From Parvularcula maris (GTDB taxonomy: Bacteria > Pseudomonadota > Alphaproteobacteria > Caulobacterales > Parvularculaceae), in contig NZ_JANIBC010000002.1 of the NCBI RefSeq assembly GCF_024505085.1, positions 62,001-126,000 on the forward strand: a stretch of DNA of 64,000 nt. Direction: 5' to 3'. Made by a program: the position numbers and the translations under genes. A model generated the notes under the pieces. It had not been told where the DNA came from. It worked only from the letters and a program-made list of their open reading frames with translations, and did not search any database. This document shows, piece after piece, positions 1-9,318 of the stretch (positions are counted from its first letter, which is position 1; each line of letters starts with the position of its first letter).

Positions 1-1
1 G

Positions 2-1225
2 AACCCGTTCGGTCTGCCCGAAGAAGTCTGGCGTTCGATTCTGGAGAAGCGCGACCCGGCCTGGCGCCGCATCCTCACCCCGCCCTGCCTGCGCAGCGAG
101 AAGCTATCCGAGCTGACGGGCTGCGATCTTCACCTCCAGCTCGAGACCATGCAGGTCACCGGGTCGTTCAAGGAGCGCGGTGCCCTTTCCAAACTTCTGT
201 CGCTGACGGAAGAAGAGCGCGCTGCCGGTGTGGTGGCTGCCTCCGCAGGCAACCATGCCCAGGGGCTGGCGCGGCACGCCAAGTTGCTCGGCATCCACGC
301 CGTCATCGTCATGCCGAAGCGCACCCCACTGGTGAAGATCGAGGAGACCAAGCGCTACGGCGCGGAGATCGTTCTTTACGGAGAGGGTTTTGAGGAAGCC
401 TCGGAGGAAGCGGAGCGCCGCGTGCGGGAGGACGGCCTCACACTGGTCCATCCTTTCGACGATCCCTTTGTCTCCGCAGGCCAGGGCACCATCGCTGCCG
501 AGATGCTCGATGCCGTTCCCGACCTGGACGTCCTTATTGTACCTATCGGCGGCGGCGGCCTCATCGCAGGTATGGCGGCAGCGGCGAAGGAGCGCCGCCC
601 GGACATCGAAGTGATCGGTGTCCAGGCCGACCTCTATCCAGGAATGCTCAACGCGCTCGAAGGCTGGGCGCGGCCTTGCGGCGGCATGACCTTGGCGGAG
701 GGTATCGCCGTCTGCCGTCCCGGTTCCCTGACCCGCGAAGTCGTCCGTACCCATGTGGACCGGATCATCACGGTGGACGAGCAGCACCTGGAGCGGGCTC
801 TCTGCCTTCTTCTCAACACGCAGAAGGTTCTTGCGGAGGGCGCAGGCGCCTCGGGCCTGGCCGCTGTCTTGGCCCACCCGCAGCTCTTCGAGGGCCGGAA
901 GGTCGGCTCGGTGGTTTGCGGAGGCAATATCGACGCGCGGCTCATCTCGGCCATCCTGATGCGGGACCTTGCGCGTCAGAAGCGTTTGGCACGGCTGCGC
1001 GTCGTTCTGATGGACGTACCCGGAGAGCTCACCCGTGTGGCCTCGGCCATCGGTGAGGCTGGGGGCAACGTCATCGACGTCTCCTACCACAAGGTCTTCA
1101 ACGATCTGCCTGCCAAGGAAACCCATCTCGACATCTCCGTCGAGGCCACAGGCCACGACCACATGAACCAGATCATCGGCGCGCTGAAGGCCGAGGGTCT
1201 GACCGCCGTTACCGCCAACTACTGA
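2..1225 (+). CDS. ilvA: Threonine ammonia-lyase with C-terminal ACT domain (5' end missing)
   Basis: This PLP enzyme deaminates threonine to 2-oxobutyrate, the first committed step toward isoleucine. The frame is open to the left window edge, so the start codon is outside; 407 residues are visible. The PLP lysine lies in GSFKERGA (the first ATG, at 149, is inside this motif and is not the start). SAGNHAQG and the glycine-rich phosphate loop PIGGGGLIAG follow. After about residue 325 comes one ACT domain (RLRVVLMDVPGELTRVASA), so this matches the medium-length, single-ACT form rather than the long IlvA with two. It ends 18 bases before leuA and probably shares its transcript, which would link isoleucine and leucine supply. 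Confidence 0.95.
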   Translation, partial: NPFGLPEEVWRSILEKRDPAWRRILTPPCLRSEKLSELTGCDLHLQLETMQVTGSFKERGALSKLLSLTEEERAAGVVAASAGNHAQGLARHAKLLGIHAVIVMPKRTPLVKIEETKRYGAEIVLYGEGFEEASEEAERRVREDGLTLVHPFDDPFVSAGQGTIAAEMLDAVPDLDVLIVPIGGGGLIAGMAAAAKERRPDIEVIGVQADLYPGMLNALEGWARPCGGMTLAEGIAVCRPGSLTREVVRTHVDRIITVDEQHLERALCLLLNTQKVLAEGAGASGLAAVLAHPQLFEGRKVGSVVCGGNIDARLISAILMRDLARQKRLARLRVVLMDVPGELTRVASAIGEAGGNVIDVSYHKVFNDLPAKETHLDISVEATGHDHMNQIIGALKAEGLTAVTANY

Positions 1226-1243
1226 CCCCCGAGCGAGACCATC

Positions 1244-2428
1244 ATGACCTACGAGCCCCCTGCCCATGTCCGCATTTTCGACACCACACTGAGGGACGGA
1301 GAGCAGAGCCCCGGCTTCTCCATGACCATGAAGGGCAAGCTGAAGATGGCGAGGGTGCTCTCCGCCCTGAACGTCGATGTGATCGAGGCGGGGTTTGCTG
1401 CCGCCTCGCCGGGCGATTTCGAGGCGGTTCAGGCGGTGGCCTCCGAGGCCGAAGGCCCCATCGTCTGCTCCCTCGCCAGGGTCAATGAGCGGGACATCGA
1501 CCGCGCGGCGGAAGCACTGGAGCCCGCCCGGCGCAAGCGCGCCCATGTCTTCATCGGCACCAGCCCCACCCACCGGGAGCATAAGCTCCGTATGCGAAAG
1601 GGGGAGGTCCTCGACGCCATCGACCACGGGGTCAGGCATGCGCGGCAGATCTTCGGCGATGTGGAGTTCTCCGCCGAGGACGCCATGCGAACGGAGAAGA
1701 CCTTCCTCGCCGAATGCCTCAAGACGGCCGCGGAGGCAGGCGCCAAGACCCTCAACGTTCCCGACACGGTGGGCTACTTCACACCGGAGGAGACCTTCGA
1801 TGTCTTCAGCTATCTGATCGATGCGGTGGAGCCGGAGGACGACGTCATCTTCTCCACCCATTGCCACGACGACCTTGGCATGGCGGTCGCCAACAGCTTG
1901 GCCGCAGTGCGGGCGGGTGTGCGCCAGATCGAGTGCACCATCAACGGTATCGGCGAGCGGGCAGGCAACTGCGCCATGGAGGAGGCAGTGATGGCCCTTC
2001 GTACCCGGAAGGATACCTACGGCGTCACCACCCAGCTTGATACAGCCAGGTTCTACGAAGCCTCTCGCCTGCTCGAGGACATCACCGGCGAGAAGGTCCA
2101 ACGCAACAAGGCTGTGGTCGGGCGCAACGCCTTCGCCCATGAAGCGGGCATCCACCAGCACGGCATGCTGTCCAACCGCAAGACCTACGAGATCATGTGC
2201 CCGGAAGATGTCGGTGCACCCATCTCCTCTCTCGTCCTGGGCAAGCATTCAGGTAAGCACGCCCTCTTCGCCCGGTTGGAGGAGCTCGGTCACGAGGTAG
2301 GTATCGAGGCCCGCGAGCCCGTCTTCGCCGCTTTCAAGCTCCTGGCCGATCAGCATCACGAGGTGTCGGACGACCAGCTCCGCACCCTCGTCTCCGGGGC
2401 ATCGAACAGGGTGACGGTGGCATCCTGA
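1244..2428 (+). CDS. leuA: 2-isopropylmalate synthase, short form lacking the regulatory domain
   Basis: Condenses acetyl-CoA with 2-oxoisovalerate, the first step of leucine synthesis. The 394 residues contain the HMGL-like TIM barrel: the [13 protein letters not shown] signature at the N-terminus, the metal-binding [11 protein letters not shown], and [10 protein letters not shown]. The hinge region ([19 protein letters not shown]) follows, then the protein stops at about the end of the catalytic part. Usual LeuA proteins have about 500 to 550 residues with a C-terminal leucine-binding domain; that domain is absent and leuC begins within the stop codon, so it was not simply missed. Homocitrate or citramalate synthase are alternatives, but the leuCDB context and a threonine deaminase next door favour LeuA. 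Confidence 0.9.
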   Translation: MTYEPPAHVRIFDTTLRDGEQSPGFSMTMKGKLKMARVLSALNVDVIEAGFAAASPGDFEAVQAVASEAEGPIVCSLARVNERDIDRAAEALEPARRKRAHVFIGTSPTHREHKLRMRKGEVLDAIDHGVRHARQIFGDVEFSAEDAMRTEKTFLAECLKTAAEAGAKTLNVPDTVGYFTPEETFDVFSYLIDAVEPEDDVIFSTHCHDDLGMAVANSLAAVRAGVRQIECTINGIGERAGNCAMEEAVMALRTRKDTYGVTTQLDTARFYEASRLLEDITGEKVQRNKAVVGRNAFAHEAGIHQHGMLSNRKTYEIMCPEDVGAPISSLVLGKHSGKHALFARLEELGHEVGIEAREPVFAAFKLLADQHHEVSDDQLRTLVSGASNRVTVAS

Positions 2429-3816
2429 TGGCCAAGACCCTGTTTCAGAAGGTCTGGGAGCGGAACGTCGTTCGAGAAGAGCGGACCGACAGCCCGGCGA
2501 TCCTTCATGTCGGCCTTCATCTCATCCACGAGGTGACGAGCCCCCAGGCTTTCTCGGTGCTCGACGAGCGGGGCCTGACGGTGAGGCGGCCCGACCTCAC
2601 CCTAGCGACCATCGACCACTCCGTACCCACCTTACCTGCGGACGAGGCGGGCCGCCCGCCCTACGCTACGCCGGAGGCGGAGCATCAGGTCGAAACCCTG
2701 CGCCGCAACTGCGCCCGCCACGGCATCGAGCTCTTGGATATCGGCGATCCCCGCCGCGGCATCGTGCATATGGTGGGGCCTGAGCTAGGGCGGACGCACC
2801 CCGGTAGCGTGGTGGTATGCGGTGACAGCCATACCTCCACTCATGGGGCGTTCGGCGCTCTGGCGTTCGGGATCGGCACGACGGAGGTCGGGCACGTTCT
2901 GGCGACCCAGTGCCTGTTCCAGCGGAGGCCCAGGACGCTGCGCGTGCTGTTCGAAGGCAGGACCGCGCCCGATGTGACGGCCAAGGATATGGCGTTGGCG
3001 GTGATCGCCAAGCTCGGCATGGATGGCGGTACGGGCCATGTCATCGAGTACGCGGGCGATGCCGTCCGCAGGCTGTCGATGGAGGGGCGCATGACCCTCT
3101 GCAACCTCTCCATCGAGGCGGGGGCGAGAGCGGGCATGGTGGCGCCCGACGAGGTGACCCTCGCCTATCTCAAGGACCGCTCGGGCACACCCCAGGACTG
3201 GGACGCTGCGTGCGGGCAGTGGCTTTCCCTGCGTAGCGACGAGGGAGCGGCTTTCGACAAGGAGGTCATCATCGACGCTGCCGCCATCCGTCCGATGGTC
3301 ACCTACGGCGTCAGCCCGCATGAGGGCGTCTCCGCTGACGGCGCCGTGCCGAGCGACGTTCGCGCCGAAGCCGCCGCCTATATGAAACTCGGTCCCGGAC
3401 AGAAACTAGGTGAGGTCGAGATCGACCGGGTCTTCGTGGGCTCCTGCACCAATGGCCGCCTTGAAGACCTGCGCGCAGCAGCGCATGTCCTTCGCGGGCG
3501 GAAGGTTTCTTCGGGGGTGACCATGCTGGTCGTTCCCGGCTCCGAGGAGGTCAAGCGCCGAGCCGAAGCCGAGGGTCTCCGCGAGCTCTTCACTGCAGCC
3601 GGTGCGCAGTGGCGGGAGCCCGGCTGCTCGATGTGCATCGCGATGAACGGCGACAGGGGTATGCCGGGGGAGCTGGTGGTCTCGACCTCGAACAGGAACT
3701 TCAAAGGGCGGCAGGGCGACGGCGCACGTACCGTCCTGGCCAGCCCCGCCACCGCCGCAGCCAGCGCGGTCATGGGCAGGATCGCCCATGCGGGGATGCT
3801 GGAGGCGGAGCAGTGA
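2428..3816 (+). CDS. leuC: 3-isopropylmalate dehydratase, large subunit
   Basis: The large subunit of the aconitase-like isomerase that converts 2- to 3-isopropylmalate; it carries the [4Fe-4S] cluster. It has 462 residues, the normal length. [20 protein letters not shown] is the aconitase-family substrate loop; the cluster cysteines are visible in VGSCTNGR and in CSMC near residue 400, and the [10 protein letters not shown] signature lies near the C-terminus. The ATG shares one base with the leuA stop (TGATG), implying translational coupling. It works as a heterodimer with LeuD encoded next. Confidence 0.96.
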   Translation: MAKTLFQKVWERNVVREERTDSPAILHVGLHLIHEVTSPQAFSVLDERGLTVRRPDLTLATIDHSVPTLPADEAGRPPYATPEAEHQVETLRRNCARHGIELLDIGDPRRGIVHMVGPELGRTHPGSVVVCGDSHTSTHGAFGALAFGIGTTEVGHVLATQCLFQRRPRTLRVLFEGRTAPDVTAKDMALAVIAKLGMDGGTGHVIEYAGDAVRRLSMEGRMTLCNLSIEAGARAGMVAPDEVTLAYLKDRSGTPQDWDAACGQWLSLRSDEGAAFDKEVIIDAAAIRPMVTYGVSPHEGVSADGAVPSDVRAEAAAYMKLGPGQKLGEVEIDRVFVGSCTNGRLEDLRAAAHVLRGRKVSSGVTMLVVPGSEEVKRRAEAEGLRELFTAAGAQWREPGCSMCIAMNGDRGMPGELVVSTSNRNFKGRQGDGARTVLASPATAAASAVMGRIAHAGMLEAEQ

Positions 3817-4394
3817 CCGAACCTTTCACGAGGCTGACGAGCCGCACGCTGGCGCTGCCCGAGAACAATATCGACACCGATCAGATCATCCCGGCGAAGT
3901 TTCTGACCACGACGGACAAGGAGGGTCTGGGACGCCGCTGCTTCTACTCCTGGCGTTTCGATGAGGCGGGCCATGAGACGGACCATCCGCTCAATAAAGC
4001 CGATATGTCCGTCCACCGCATTCTGGTGGCGGGTGACAATTTCGGATGCGGCAGCTCCCGCGAGCACGCGCCTTGGGCGCTCGCCGCGTTCGGTGTGGGG
4101 GCGGTCATCAGCACCTCCTTCGGCGATATCTTCCGCTCCAACGCTCTCAAGAACGGGCTGTTGCCGGTCGAGGTGCCGGGCGACACCTTGCAGCGCTTGA
4201 TGCTGCATGAGGGCGAGGAGGTCACGGTCGATCTGGAGGCCGAGGTTCTGCGGTTCGGCAACCAGGAGGTCGCCTTCGAAACGGAGCCCTTCGCTAGGCG
4301 CTGTCTTCTGGGTGGGACGGACTCCCTCGGCGCCCTTCTCTCGGCTCTGCCCGACATCGAAGCCTTCGAGGCTCGCAGGGAGGAGCGAGGGTGA
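3813..4394 (+). CDS. leuD: 3-isopropylmalate dehydratase, small subunit
   Basis: The small, swivelling subunit of isopropylmalate isomerase, 193 residues. Conserved stretches are [14 protein letters not shown] near the N-terminus and [17 protein letters not shown]. The same frame is open upstream to 3609, but homology begins at [18 protein letters not shown], so the start is the GTG at 3813 that overlaps the leuC stop by four bases (GTGA). The next gene, leuB, overlaps in the same way, so leuC-leuD-leuB form a tightly coupled set. Confidence 0.95.
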   Translation: MTEPFTRLTSRTLALPENNIDTDQIIPAKFLTTTDKEGLGRRCFYSWRFDEAGHETDHPLNKADMSVHRILVAGDNFGCGSSREHAPWALAAFGVGAVISTSFGDIFRSNALKNGLLPVEVPGDTLQRLMLHEGEEVTVDLEAEVLRFGNQEVAFETEPFARRCLLGGTDSLGALLSALPDIEAFEARREERG

Positions 4395-5440
4395 GACTGA
4401 ACATCGTCGTCCTACCAGGAGACGGGATCGGTCCGGAAGTCACCGGCGCCGCGCTCGACATCCTCGAAGCCGTCTCGAGATCCGAGGGTATCGAGCTTCA
4501 GCACCGGGACTATCCTTTCGGCGGGGCCGCCATCGACGCTTGCGGCCAGCCTTTGCCCGAGGAGACACTTCGGGCGTGCTTGGCCTCGGACGGTGTTCTG
4601 CTCGGCGCGGTGGGCGGCCCCGGCTACGACGAAGCGGCCAAGAGGGGCGCCCCTCGCCCCGAACAGGGGCTCCTCGGTCTGCGCAGGGAGATGAACCTCT
4701 TCGCCAACCTCCGTCCCTCGCGGCTCTATCCAGGCCTCGAGGCGGCGTCCCCCCTTCGCGAGGAGGTCGTCGCGGGCACGGACATCCTGATCGTCAGGGA
4801 GCTGACGGGCGGCCTTTACTTCGGTGAGCGCGAGGAGGGTACGGTCAGCGCGCTCGACCGCCTGCCCTACAGCGCCGAGGAGGTCGAGCGGGTGGCGAGA
4901 GCGGCGGTCCAGGCGGCGAAGGGGCGCAGCGGCAAGCTGGTCTCGGTCGACAAGGCCAACGTGCTCGCCACCTCCCGCCTCTGGCGTATGGTCGTGGACA
5001 GGGTGGCGGCAGAGGAAGGCATGGAGGTCGAGCACATCCTGGTGGACGCCATGGCGATGTATCTCGTCAGCGAGCCCTCCCGCTTCGATGTGGTGCTGAC
5101 GGAGAACCTCTTCGGTGACATCCTCTCCGATCAGGCCTCCGCCGTGGCCGGATCGGTGGGCCTCGCCCCCTCCGCCTCGCTCAGCGATCCGGGCCGGCCC
5201 GGTCTCTTCGAGCCGATCCACGGCAGCGCGCCGGATATCGCCGGGCAGGGCATCGCCAACCCCATCGGTGCCATCCTCTCCGCGGCTCTTCTCCTGCGCT
5301 ACGCCATAGGTGCCGAGACGGCAGCCCGGAAGATCGAAGGAGCGGTAGAGGCGGCGCTCGCGGCGGGGCTTCGAACCCGCGACCTCGGCGGCCGGGCGAC
5401 CACCATGGAGGCTACGAAGGCGGTCCTGCAGCAGCTCTAG
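4391..5440 (+). CDS. leuB: 3-isopropylmalate dehydrogenase
   Basis: NAD+-dependent oxidative decarboxylation of 3-isopropylmalate to 2-oxoisocaproate. It has 349 residues with the family N-terminus [12 protein letters not shown], the substrate stretch [37 protein letters not shown], and the metal and NAD sites in [12 protein letters not shown] and [12 protein letters not shown]. The GTG start overlaps the leuD stop (GTGA). It closes the leucine block; no clear terminator was seen in the 52 bases before the following reductase gene. Confidence 0.97.
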   Translation: MRLNIVVLPGDGIGPEVTGAALDILEAVSRSEGIELQHRDYPFGGAAIDACGQPLPEETLRACLASDGVLLGAVGGPGYDEAAKRGAPRPEQGLLGLRREMNLFANLRPSRLYPGLEAASPLREEVVAGTDILIVRELTGGLYFGEREEGTVSALDRLPYSAEEVERVARAAVQAAKGRSGKLVSVDKANVLATSRLWRMVVDRVAAEEGMEVEHILVDAMAMYLVSEPSRFDVVLTENLFGDILSDQASAVAGSVGLAPSASLSDPGRPGLFEPIHGSAPDIAGQGIANPIGAILSAALLLRYAIGAETAARKIEGAVEAALAAGLRTRDLGGRATTMEATKAVLQQL

Positions 5441-5492
5441 CCGTGGCCGTAGCGGCCATGATAGGCGCTCCTGTCACCAGCAGGAACGCGCC

Positions 5493-6713
5493 ATGAGCAG
5501 CCAGGAACAGATCGTCATCGTCGGCGCCGGTCACGGAGGGACCACGGCTGCGGTAGAGTTGCGAAGCCGAGGTTTCGAGGGCGGGATCGTTCTTCTCTCG
5601 GACGAACCGGTGGAGCCCTATGAGCGCCCGCCCCTCTCCAAGGCGTGGCTGACCGCGGACGGCGCGGAGAAGGACAGCCTCTACGGGCTCGACACGCTCT
5701 CGGAGCGCGGCATCGACCTCAGACTGGGTGCCAAGGCCGAAACGTTGGACCTTGCTGCGAGATCGCTTCGGCTGGGGGACGGTAGCGAGCTGACCTACTC
5801 GGCGCTAATCCTCGCCACCGGCAGCCAGGCACGGAAACTGCCCATCTCCGGCATGGAGTGCGAGAACGTCTTCAGCTTGCGGACGGCCGGTGATGCCGAT
5901 GCGCTGAGGGCCGCCCTCGTTCCGGGCAGCAAGCTGGTGGTCGTAGGCGCAGGCTATATCGGGCTGGAAGTCGCGGCCTCCGCCAGGAAGCTGGGCGCGG
6001 ACGTCACCATCGTGGAGCTGGCCGACCGCTGCATGCCCCGCACGGCCAGCGTCACCATTTCCGACTTCTACCATCAGTACCATGAGGAGCACGGTGTTGC
6101 CTTCGTGCTGAAGGACGGTGTGAGCGCGCTGGAGGCGGAGGGAGACCACGTGACCGGCGTCGCGCTCAGCTCCGGCTCGGTTCTTCCTGCGGACGCCGTC
6201 CTGATCGCAGCAGGCGGGGTTCCCGATGACATTCTCGCACAGCAGGCGGGTATCGCCTGCGACAACGGCATCCTCACGGATGAGAACGGGCGCACCAGTG
6301 ATCCATCCGTATACGCCATCGGCGATGCAGCCCGAAGGCCTACGCCGTGGGCGGAGGAGGCGCTGCGGCTCGAAAGCGTGCACAGCGCCTTGGAGATGGC
6401 GCGCCTAGTCGCGGCGGACATCACCGGCAGCCAGCCTCCGGCGCTACAGCCTCCCTGGTTCTGGTCCGATCAGTACGACCTCAAGCTTCAGATCGTCGGC
6501 CTCGTCACCCCCGGCTTCGAACAGATCAAGCGGCATACGGAGGGCAGTCTCTCCGTCTTCCACCTCAAGGGCGACGAGCTCATGGCGGTGGAGGCGGTCA
6601 ACGATCCGCGTGCCTATATGTTAGGGCGTACCGCACTGTCGAAAGGGTTGGCGGTGGACCGCCATGTTCTGAGCGATCCCGAGGCCGATCTGAAGAACGC
6701 TCTTCTTCGCTAA
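5493..6713 (+). CDS. FAD/NAD(P)-dependent ferredoxin-reductase-type oxidoreductase
   Basis: A 406-residue flavoprotein of the BphA4/rubredoxin-reductase type, which passes electrons from NAD(P)H to a small ferredoxin or rubredoxin. The N-terminal FAD motif is IVIVGAGHGGTTAAVELRS, followed by EPYERPPLSKAWL. The NAD(P) motif is VVVGAGYIGLEVAASARKLG near residue 150, and the second FAD motif is VYAIGDAAR near residue 272. The C-terminal domain has the WFWSDQYDLKLQI stretch typical of this group. No ferredoxin or oxygenase gene is adjacent, so the partner is unknown. Its last four bases overlap the convergent antiporter gene. Confidence 0.88.
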   Translation: MSSQEQIVIVGAGHGGTTAAVELRSRGFEGGIVLLSDEPVEPYERPPLSKAWLTADGAEKDSLYGLDTLSERGIDLRLGAKAETLDLAARSLRLGDGSELTYSALILATGSQARKLPISGMECENVFSLRTAGDADALRAALVPGSKLVVVGAGYIGLEVAASARKLGADVTIVELADRCMPRTASVTISDFYHQYHEEHGVAFVLKDGVSALEAEGDHVTGVALSSGSVLPADAVLIAAGGVPDDILAQQAGIACDNGILTDENGRTSDPSVYAIGDAARRPTPWAEEALRLESVHSALEMARLVAADITGSQPPALQPPWFWSDQYDLKLQIVGLVTPGFEQIKRHTEGSLSVFHLKGDELMAVEAVNDPRAYMLGRTALSKGLAVDRHVLSDPEADLKNALLR

Positions 6714-7948
6714 GGGGTGGGTGTGCTCATCCCAGGAGCGATCGCCCTCTCGCTGCCGCTTCTTCCCTCGAACAGTTTGGTGAGGAAGAGCGCGCTTACG
6801 CCGTGCACGACGATGCTGAGGCCGACCGTCAGGTAGATGACGGCGATGAGCCGGTCGGCCACCGGCATGCCCGCCTCCTCGAAGACGAAAACGGTGAAGA
6901 GCACCGAGGCGAGACCCCTCGGCCCGAACCAGCCTAGGAACAGCTTGTCGCGGGTTTTCAGCCCCGCTCCGGTCAGGGAGAGGAAAACTGGCACGATACG
7001 GATAACCGTCACGCTGAGAACCGCGTAGAGCGCCGTCGCCCAACTCAGCTCGCTGAGCGCTCCGGGCAGAAGACTTGCTCCGAACACCGCAAAGACCAGC
7101 AGCGCGAGGGTCTGCCCCTCCGCCTCCATGAACTCGGTCAGGAAGGACGCGCTGCTCTTCAACCGGTAGCCGAAGACCAGCCCACCTACGAAAGCGGCGA
7201 TGAAGCCGTTGCCGCCGATCAGCTCGGCGAGGAGGTAAGTCGCTGCCGCCAGGGCGATGGTGGCCGTGCCTGTGGCTGCTTTCTCGGTCCATCCCCGTTC
7301 GTCGGCGTAGTCGAGGAGCGCCGCTCCCCCTGCCCCGACCAACGCGCCCGCCGCAGGCCCCAAAAGAAGCTGCCCTGCCACGAAGAGCGCCCAGTTGACG
7401 TCGAGCTCGGCGCTGTGCCCGAGCCGCGCCACGCAGGCGAAGAACAGGATCAGCGGCAGGACCAGCCCATCATTCATCCCGCTCTCGACGGTGAGGATGC
7501 GGCGAAGCCTTTCCGGCACGCGCTCGCTGGTGATGACCGCCTGGCCTAGCGCTGCGTCGGTCGGGGTCAGGATGGCTGCTAAGAGAGCAGCCTGCCAGAG
7601 CTCCACCCCCAGAGGCAGCACCAGTGCCGCTGCGGTCCCTGCCGCCGCCACAAGAGGGATGCCGATGAACAGCATGCGGCTCGGCACGGAGAGGTCCATC
7701 GACAGCGCCTTGGCGTCGACCTTCGATGCATCGGTGAAGAGCACTAGGATCAGGGTGAACTCCGCCAGAAGGTTCAGGGTCTCGTTCTCGAAATCGAGCG
7801 CCAGCGCCCCCGCTCCAGCCGGGCCTAGGGCCAGCCCGATCGCCATGAAGAGGATCGGCGCGGTCACAATGGTGCTAGCGATCCTCCGGGAGAACGCCGC
7901 ATAGGCGACCAGCGCCGCGCATAGCAGCAGCAAGGTGAGCTGGTTCAT
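6710..7948 (-). CDS. Cation:proton antiporter (CPA1 family)
   Basis: An inner-membrane protein of 412 residues with about 12 hydrophobic segments, predicted to exchange Na+ or K+ for H+. The family fingerprint LTPTDAALGQAV lies near residue 128 and carries the conserved transport aspartate; ESGMNDGLVLP follows. It ends just after the last membrane segments and lacks the long cytoplasmic tail of many NhaP proteins. It is convergent with the ferredoxin-reductase-type gene and divergent from the RND efflux operon. The ion specificity cannot be read from the sequence. Confidence 0.85.
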   Translation of the reverse strand: MNQLTLLLLCAALVAYAAFSRRIASTIVTAPILFMAIGLALGPAGAGALALDFENETLNLLAEFTLILVLFTDASKVDAKALSMDLSVPSRMLFIGIPLVAAAGTAAALVLPLGVELWQAALLAAILTPTDAALGQAVITSERVPERLRRILTVESGMNDGLVLPLILFFACVARLGHSAELDVNWALFVAGQLLLGPAAGALVGAGGAALLDYADERGWTEKAATGTATIALAAATYLLAELIGGNGFIAAFVGGLVFGYRLKSSASFLTEFMEAEGQTLALLVFAVFGASLLPGALSELSWATALYAVLSVTVIRIVPVFLSLTGAGLKTRDKLFLGWFGPRGLASVLFTVFVFEEAGMPVADRLIAVIYLTVGLSIVVHGVSALFLTKLFEGRSGSERAIAPGMSTPTP

Positions 7949-8101
7949 GGGCCTTCCTCCGTGCCAGCTTCTTCGCGGATTTGAGCGGGTTAGTTACTTC
8001 CGCCCCCACCGGCTCGGTCGGGTTCCGGCGTAACCGCGGGGGGCGGATCGGAGGCGTTGAGGATACTGCACGTCCTCATGGCGCAAGCTCGATCAGGAGC
8101 T

Positions 8102-8123
8102 AACATAAGCGAAGTGTTATGTT
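8102..8123. promoter_or_regulatory. Candidate repressor operator upstream of RND efflux operon
   Basis: A perfect inverted repeat with 7-base arms (AACATAA and TTATGTT) separated by 8 bases, 38 bases before the adaptor start codon. The size and spacing resemble TetR/AcrR-type operators that control efflux pumps. No regulator gene adjoins the operon, and the TetR gene at 18144 has no matching repeat in its own upstream region, so the repressor is unidentified. Confidence 0.45.
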
Positions 8124-8161
8124 CCTGCCGCCCCGCGGCAGCTCACCAAAGCTAAGCTCCT

Positions 8162-9313
8162 ATGTATCGCTCTCTACTCCTGACCCTCCTCCTGCTGGCT
8201 GCTGCCTGTGGCGGCGGCGGCGAGCCCGCTTCAGGCCAAGCAGACGCTCTCCCCGTCAGAACCCAGAAGCCCGAGGCTCGCGAGGTGGTGCTGTGGGACG
8301 AGTATATCGGCCGCTTCGAGGCGGTAGAGAGAGCCGAGTTGCGTCCCCGCGTCTCCGGCTATCTCGAAGAGGTCCATTTCGAGGACGGCGCCATGGTGGA
8401 GGAAGGGCAGCTCCTCTTCACCATCGACCAGCGCCCTTTCCAGGCGACCCTCGACCAGGCCCGCTCCTCCTTCGAGCAGGTGCGCACCAACCAGCGCCTC
8501 GCCGATGCGGAGCTGAGCCGCGCCAAGCAGCTTCTCGATGCGAGAGCAGGCTCCCAGGAGGAGTACGACCGCGCGCTTCAGGCAAGGGACGCCGCGCGGG
8601 CCAGCCTCGCCGGGGCCGAGGCCGAGGTGCGCCGGGCACAGCTCGACATGGGCTTCACCGAGGTCAAGGCTCCCATCTCCGGCCGCATCGGCCAGCGCCG
8701 GATCGACCGCGGCAACCTCATCACCGCCGGGGAGACCGTGCTCACGACCATCGTGGCGGTGGACCCGATCCACTTCACCTTCACCGGTACCGAGGGCGAC
8801 TACCTCAACTATGTCCGCCTCGCCCGGCAGGGGAACCGGCCTAGCTCTCGCGACGCGCCGAACCCCGTTCAGATCAAGATCGAGGGCGCCGAGAGCTACG
8901 ATGTCCGAGGCGAGATGGACTTCGTCGACAACGAGATCGACGCCAGCACCGGCACGATCGTCGGGCGGGCCATCGTCCGCAACGAGGAGTCGATCCTGAC
9001 CCCCGGCATGTTCGGCGAGATGAGGCTTTACGGCCGCGACCCCTTCGAGGCGATGGTGATCCCCGACCGGGCCGTGCAGTTCGACCAGGACAAGCAGTTC
9101 GTCTGGGTCATCGGCGAGGACGGCAACTCGGCCATGCGCTTCGTGGAGCTCGGGCGGCTGCTCGGCGACAATATGCGGATCATCGACGGAGGCTTGGAGG
9201 CCGATGCGGACGTCATCGTCGGCGGCTTCACCAATCTGCGGCCCGGCACACCGGTGGTCTCGAAGGCTCCCGAGGAGCAGCCCGCCAGCGTCGCCCAGGC
9301 CTCGGAGCAGTAA
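8162..9313 (+). CDS. RND efflux periplasmic adaptor lipoprotein (membrane fusion protein)
   Basis: A 383-residue adaptor that bridges the inner-membrane pump and the outer-membrane channel. It begins with a lipoprotein signal peptide (LLLTLLLLAAACGGGG; lipobox LAAC). The barrel-sandwich/lipoyl half-motifs appear at RAELRPRVSGYLEEVHFEDG and APISGRIGQRRIDRGN, flanking an alpha-hairpin of about residues 95 to 160. The beta-barrel and membrane-proximal domains follow (LTPGMFGEMRLYGRDP). It is most like AcrA/MexA. It lies five bases upstream of the permease gene, clearly in one operon. Confidence 0.95.
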   Translation: MYRSLLLTLLLLAAACGGGGEPASGQADALPVRTQKPEAREVVLWDEYIGRFEAVERAELRPRVSGYLEEVHFEDGAMVEEGQLLFTIDQRPFQATLDQARSSFEQVRTNQRLADAELSRAKQLLDARAGSQEEYDRALQARDAARASLAGAEAEVRRAQLDMGFTEVKAPISGRIGQRRIDRGNLITAGETVLTTIVAVDPIHFTFTGTEGDYLNYVRLARQGNRPSSRDAPNPVQIKIEGAESYDVRGEMDFVDNEIDASTGTIVGRAIVRNEESILTPGMFGEMRLYGRDPFEAMVIPDRAVQFDQDKQFVWVIGEDGNSAMRFVELGRLLGDNMRIIDGGLEADADVIVGGFTNLRPGTPVVSKAPEEQPASVAQASEQ

Positions 9314-9318
9314 ACGCC

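Noticed and set aside
104-2248. 714-codon open frame on the minus strand
   Set aside because: It is antisense to ilvA and leuA, whose products are clearly recognised; long antisense frames are common in high-GC DNA, and the translation shows no family motif.
5368-5412. tRNA-like stretch (CTTCGAACCCGCGACC) in leuB
   Set aside because: It resembles the T-arm of a minus-strand tRNA by chance; it is inside the reading frame of leuB, and no anticodon or acceptor pairing is found.
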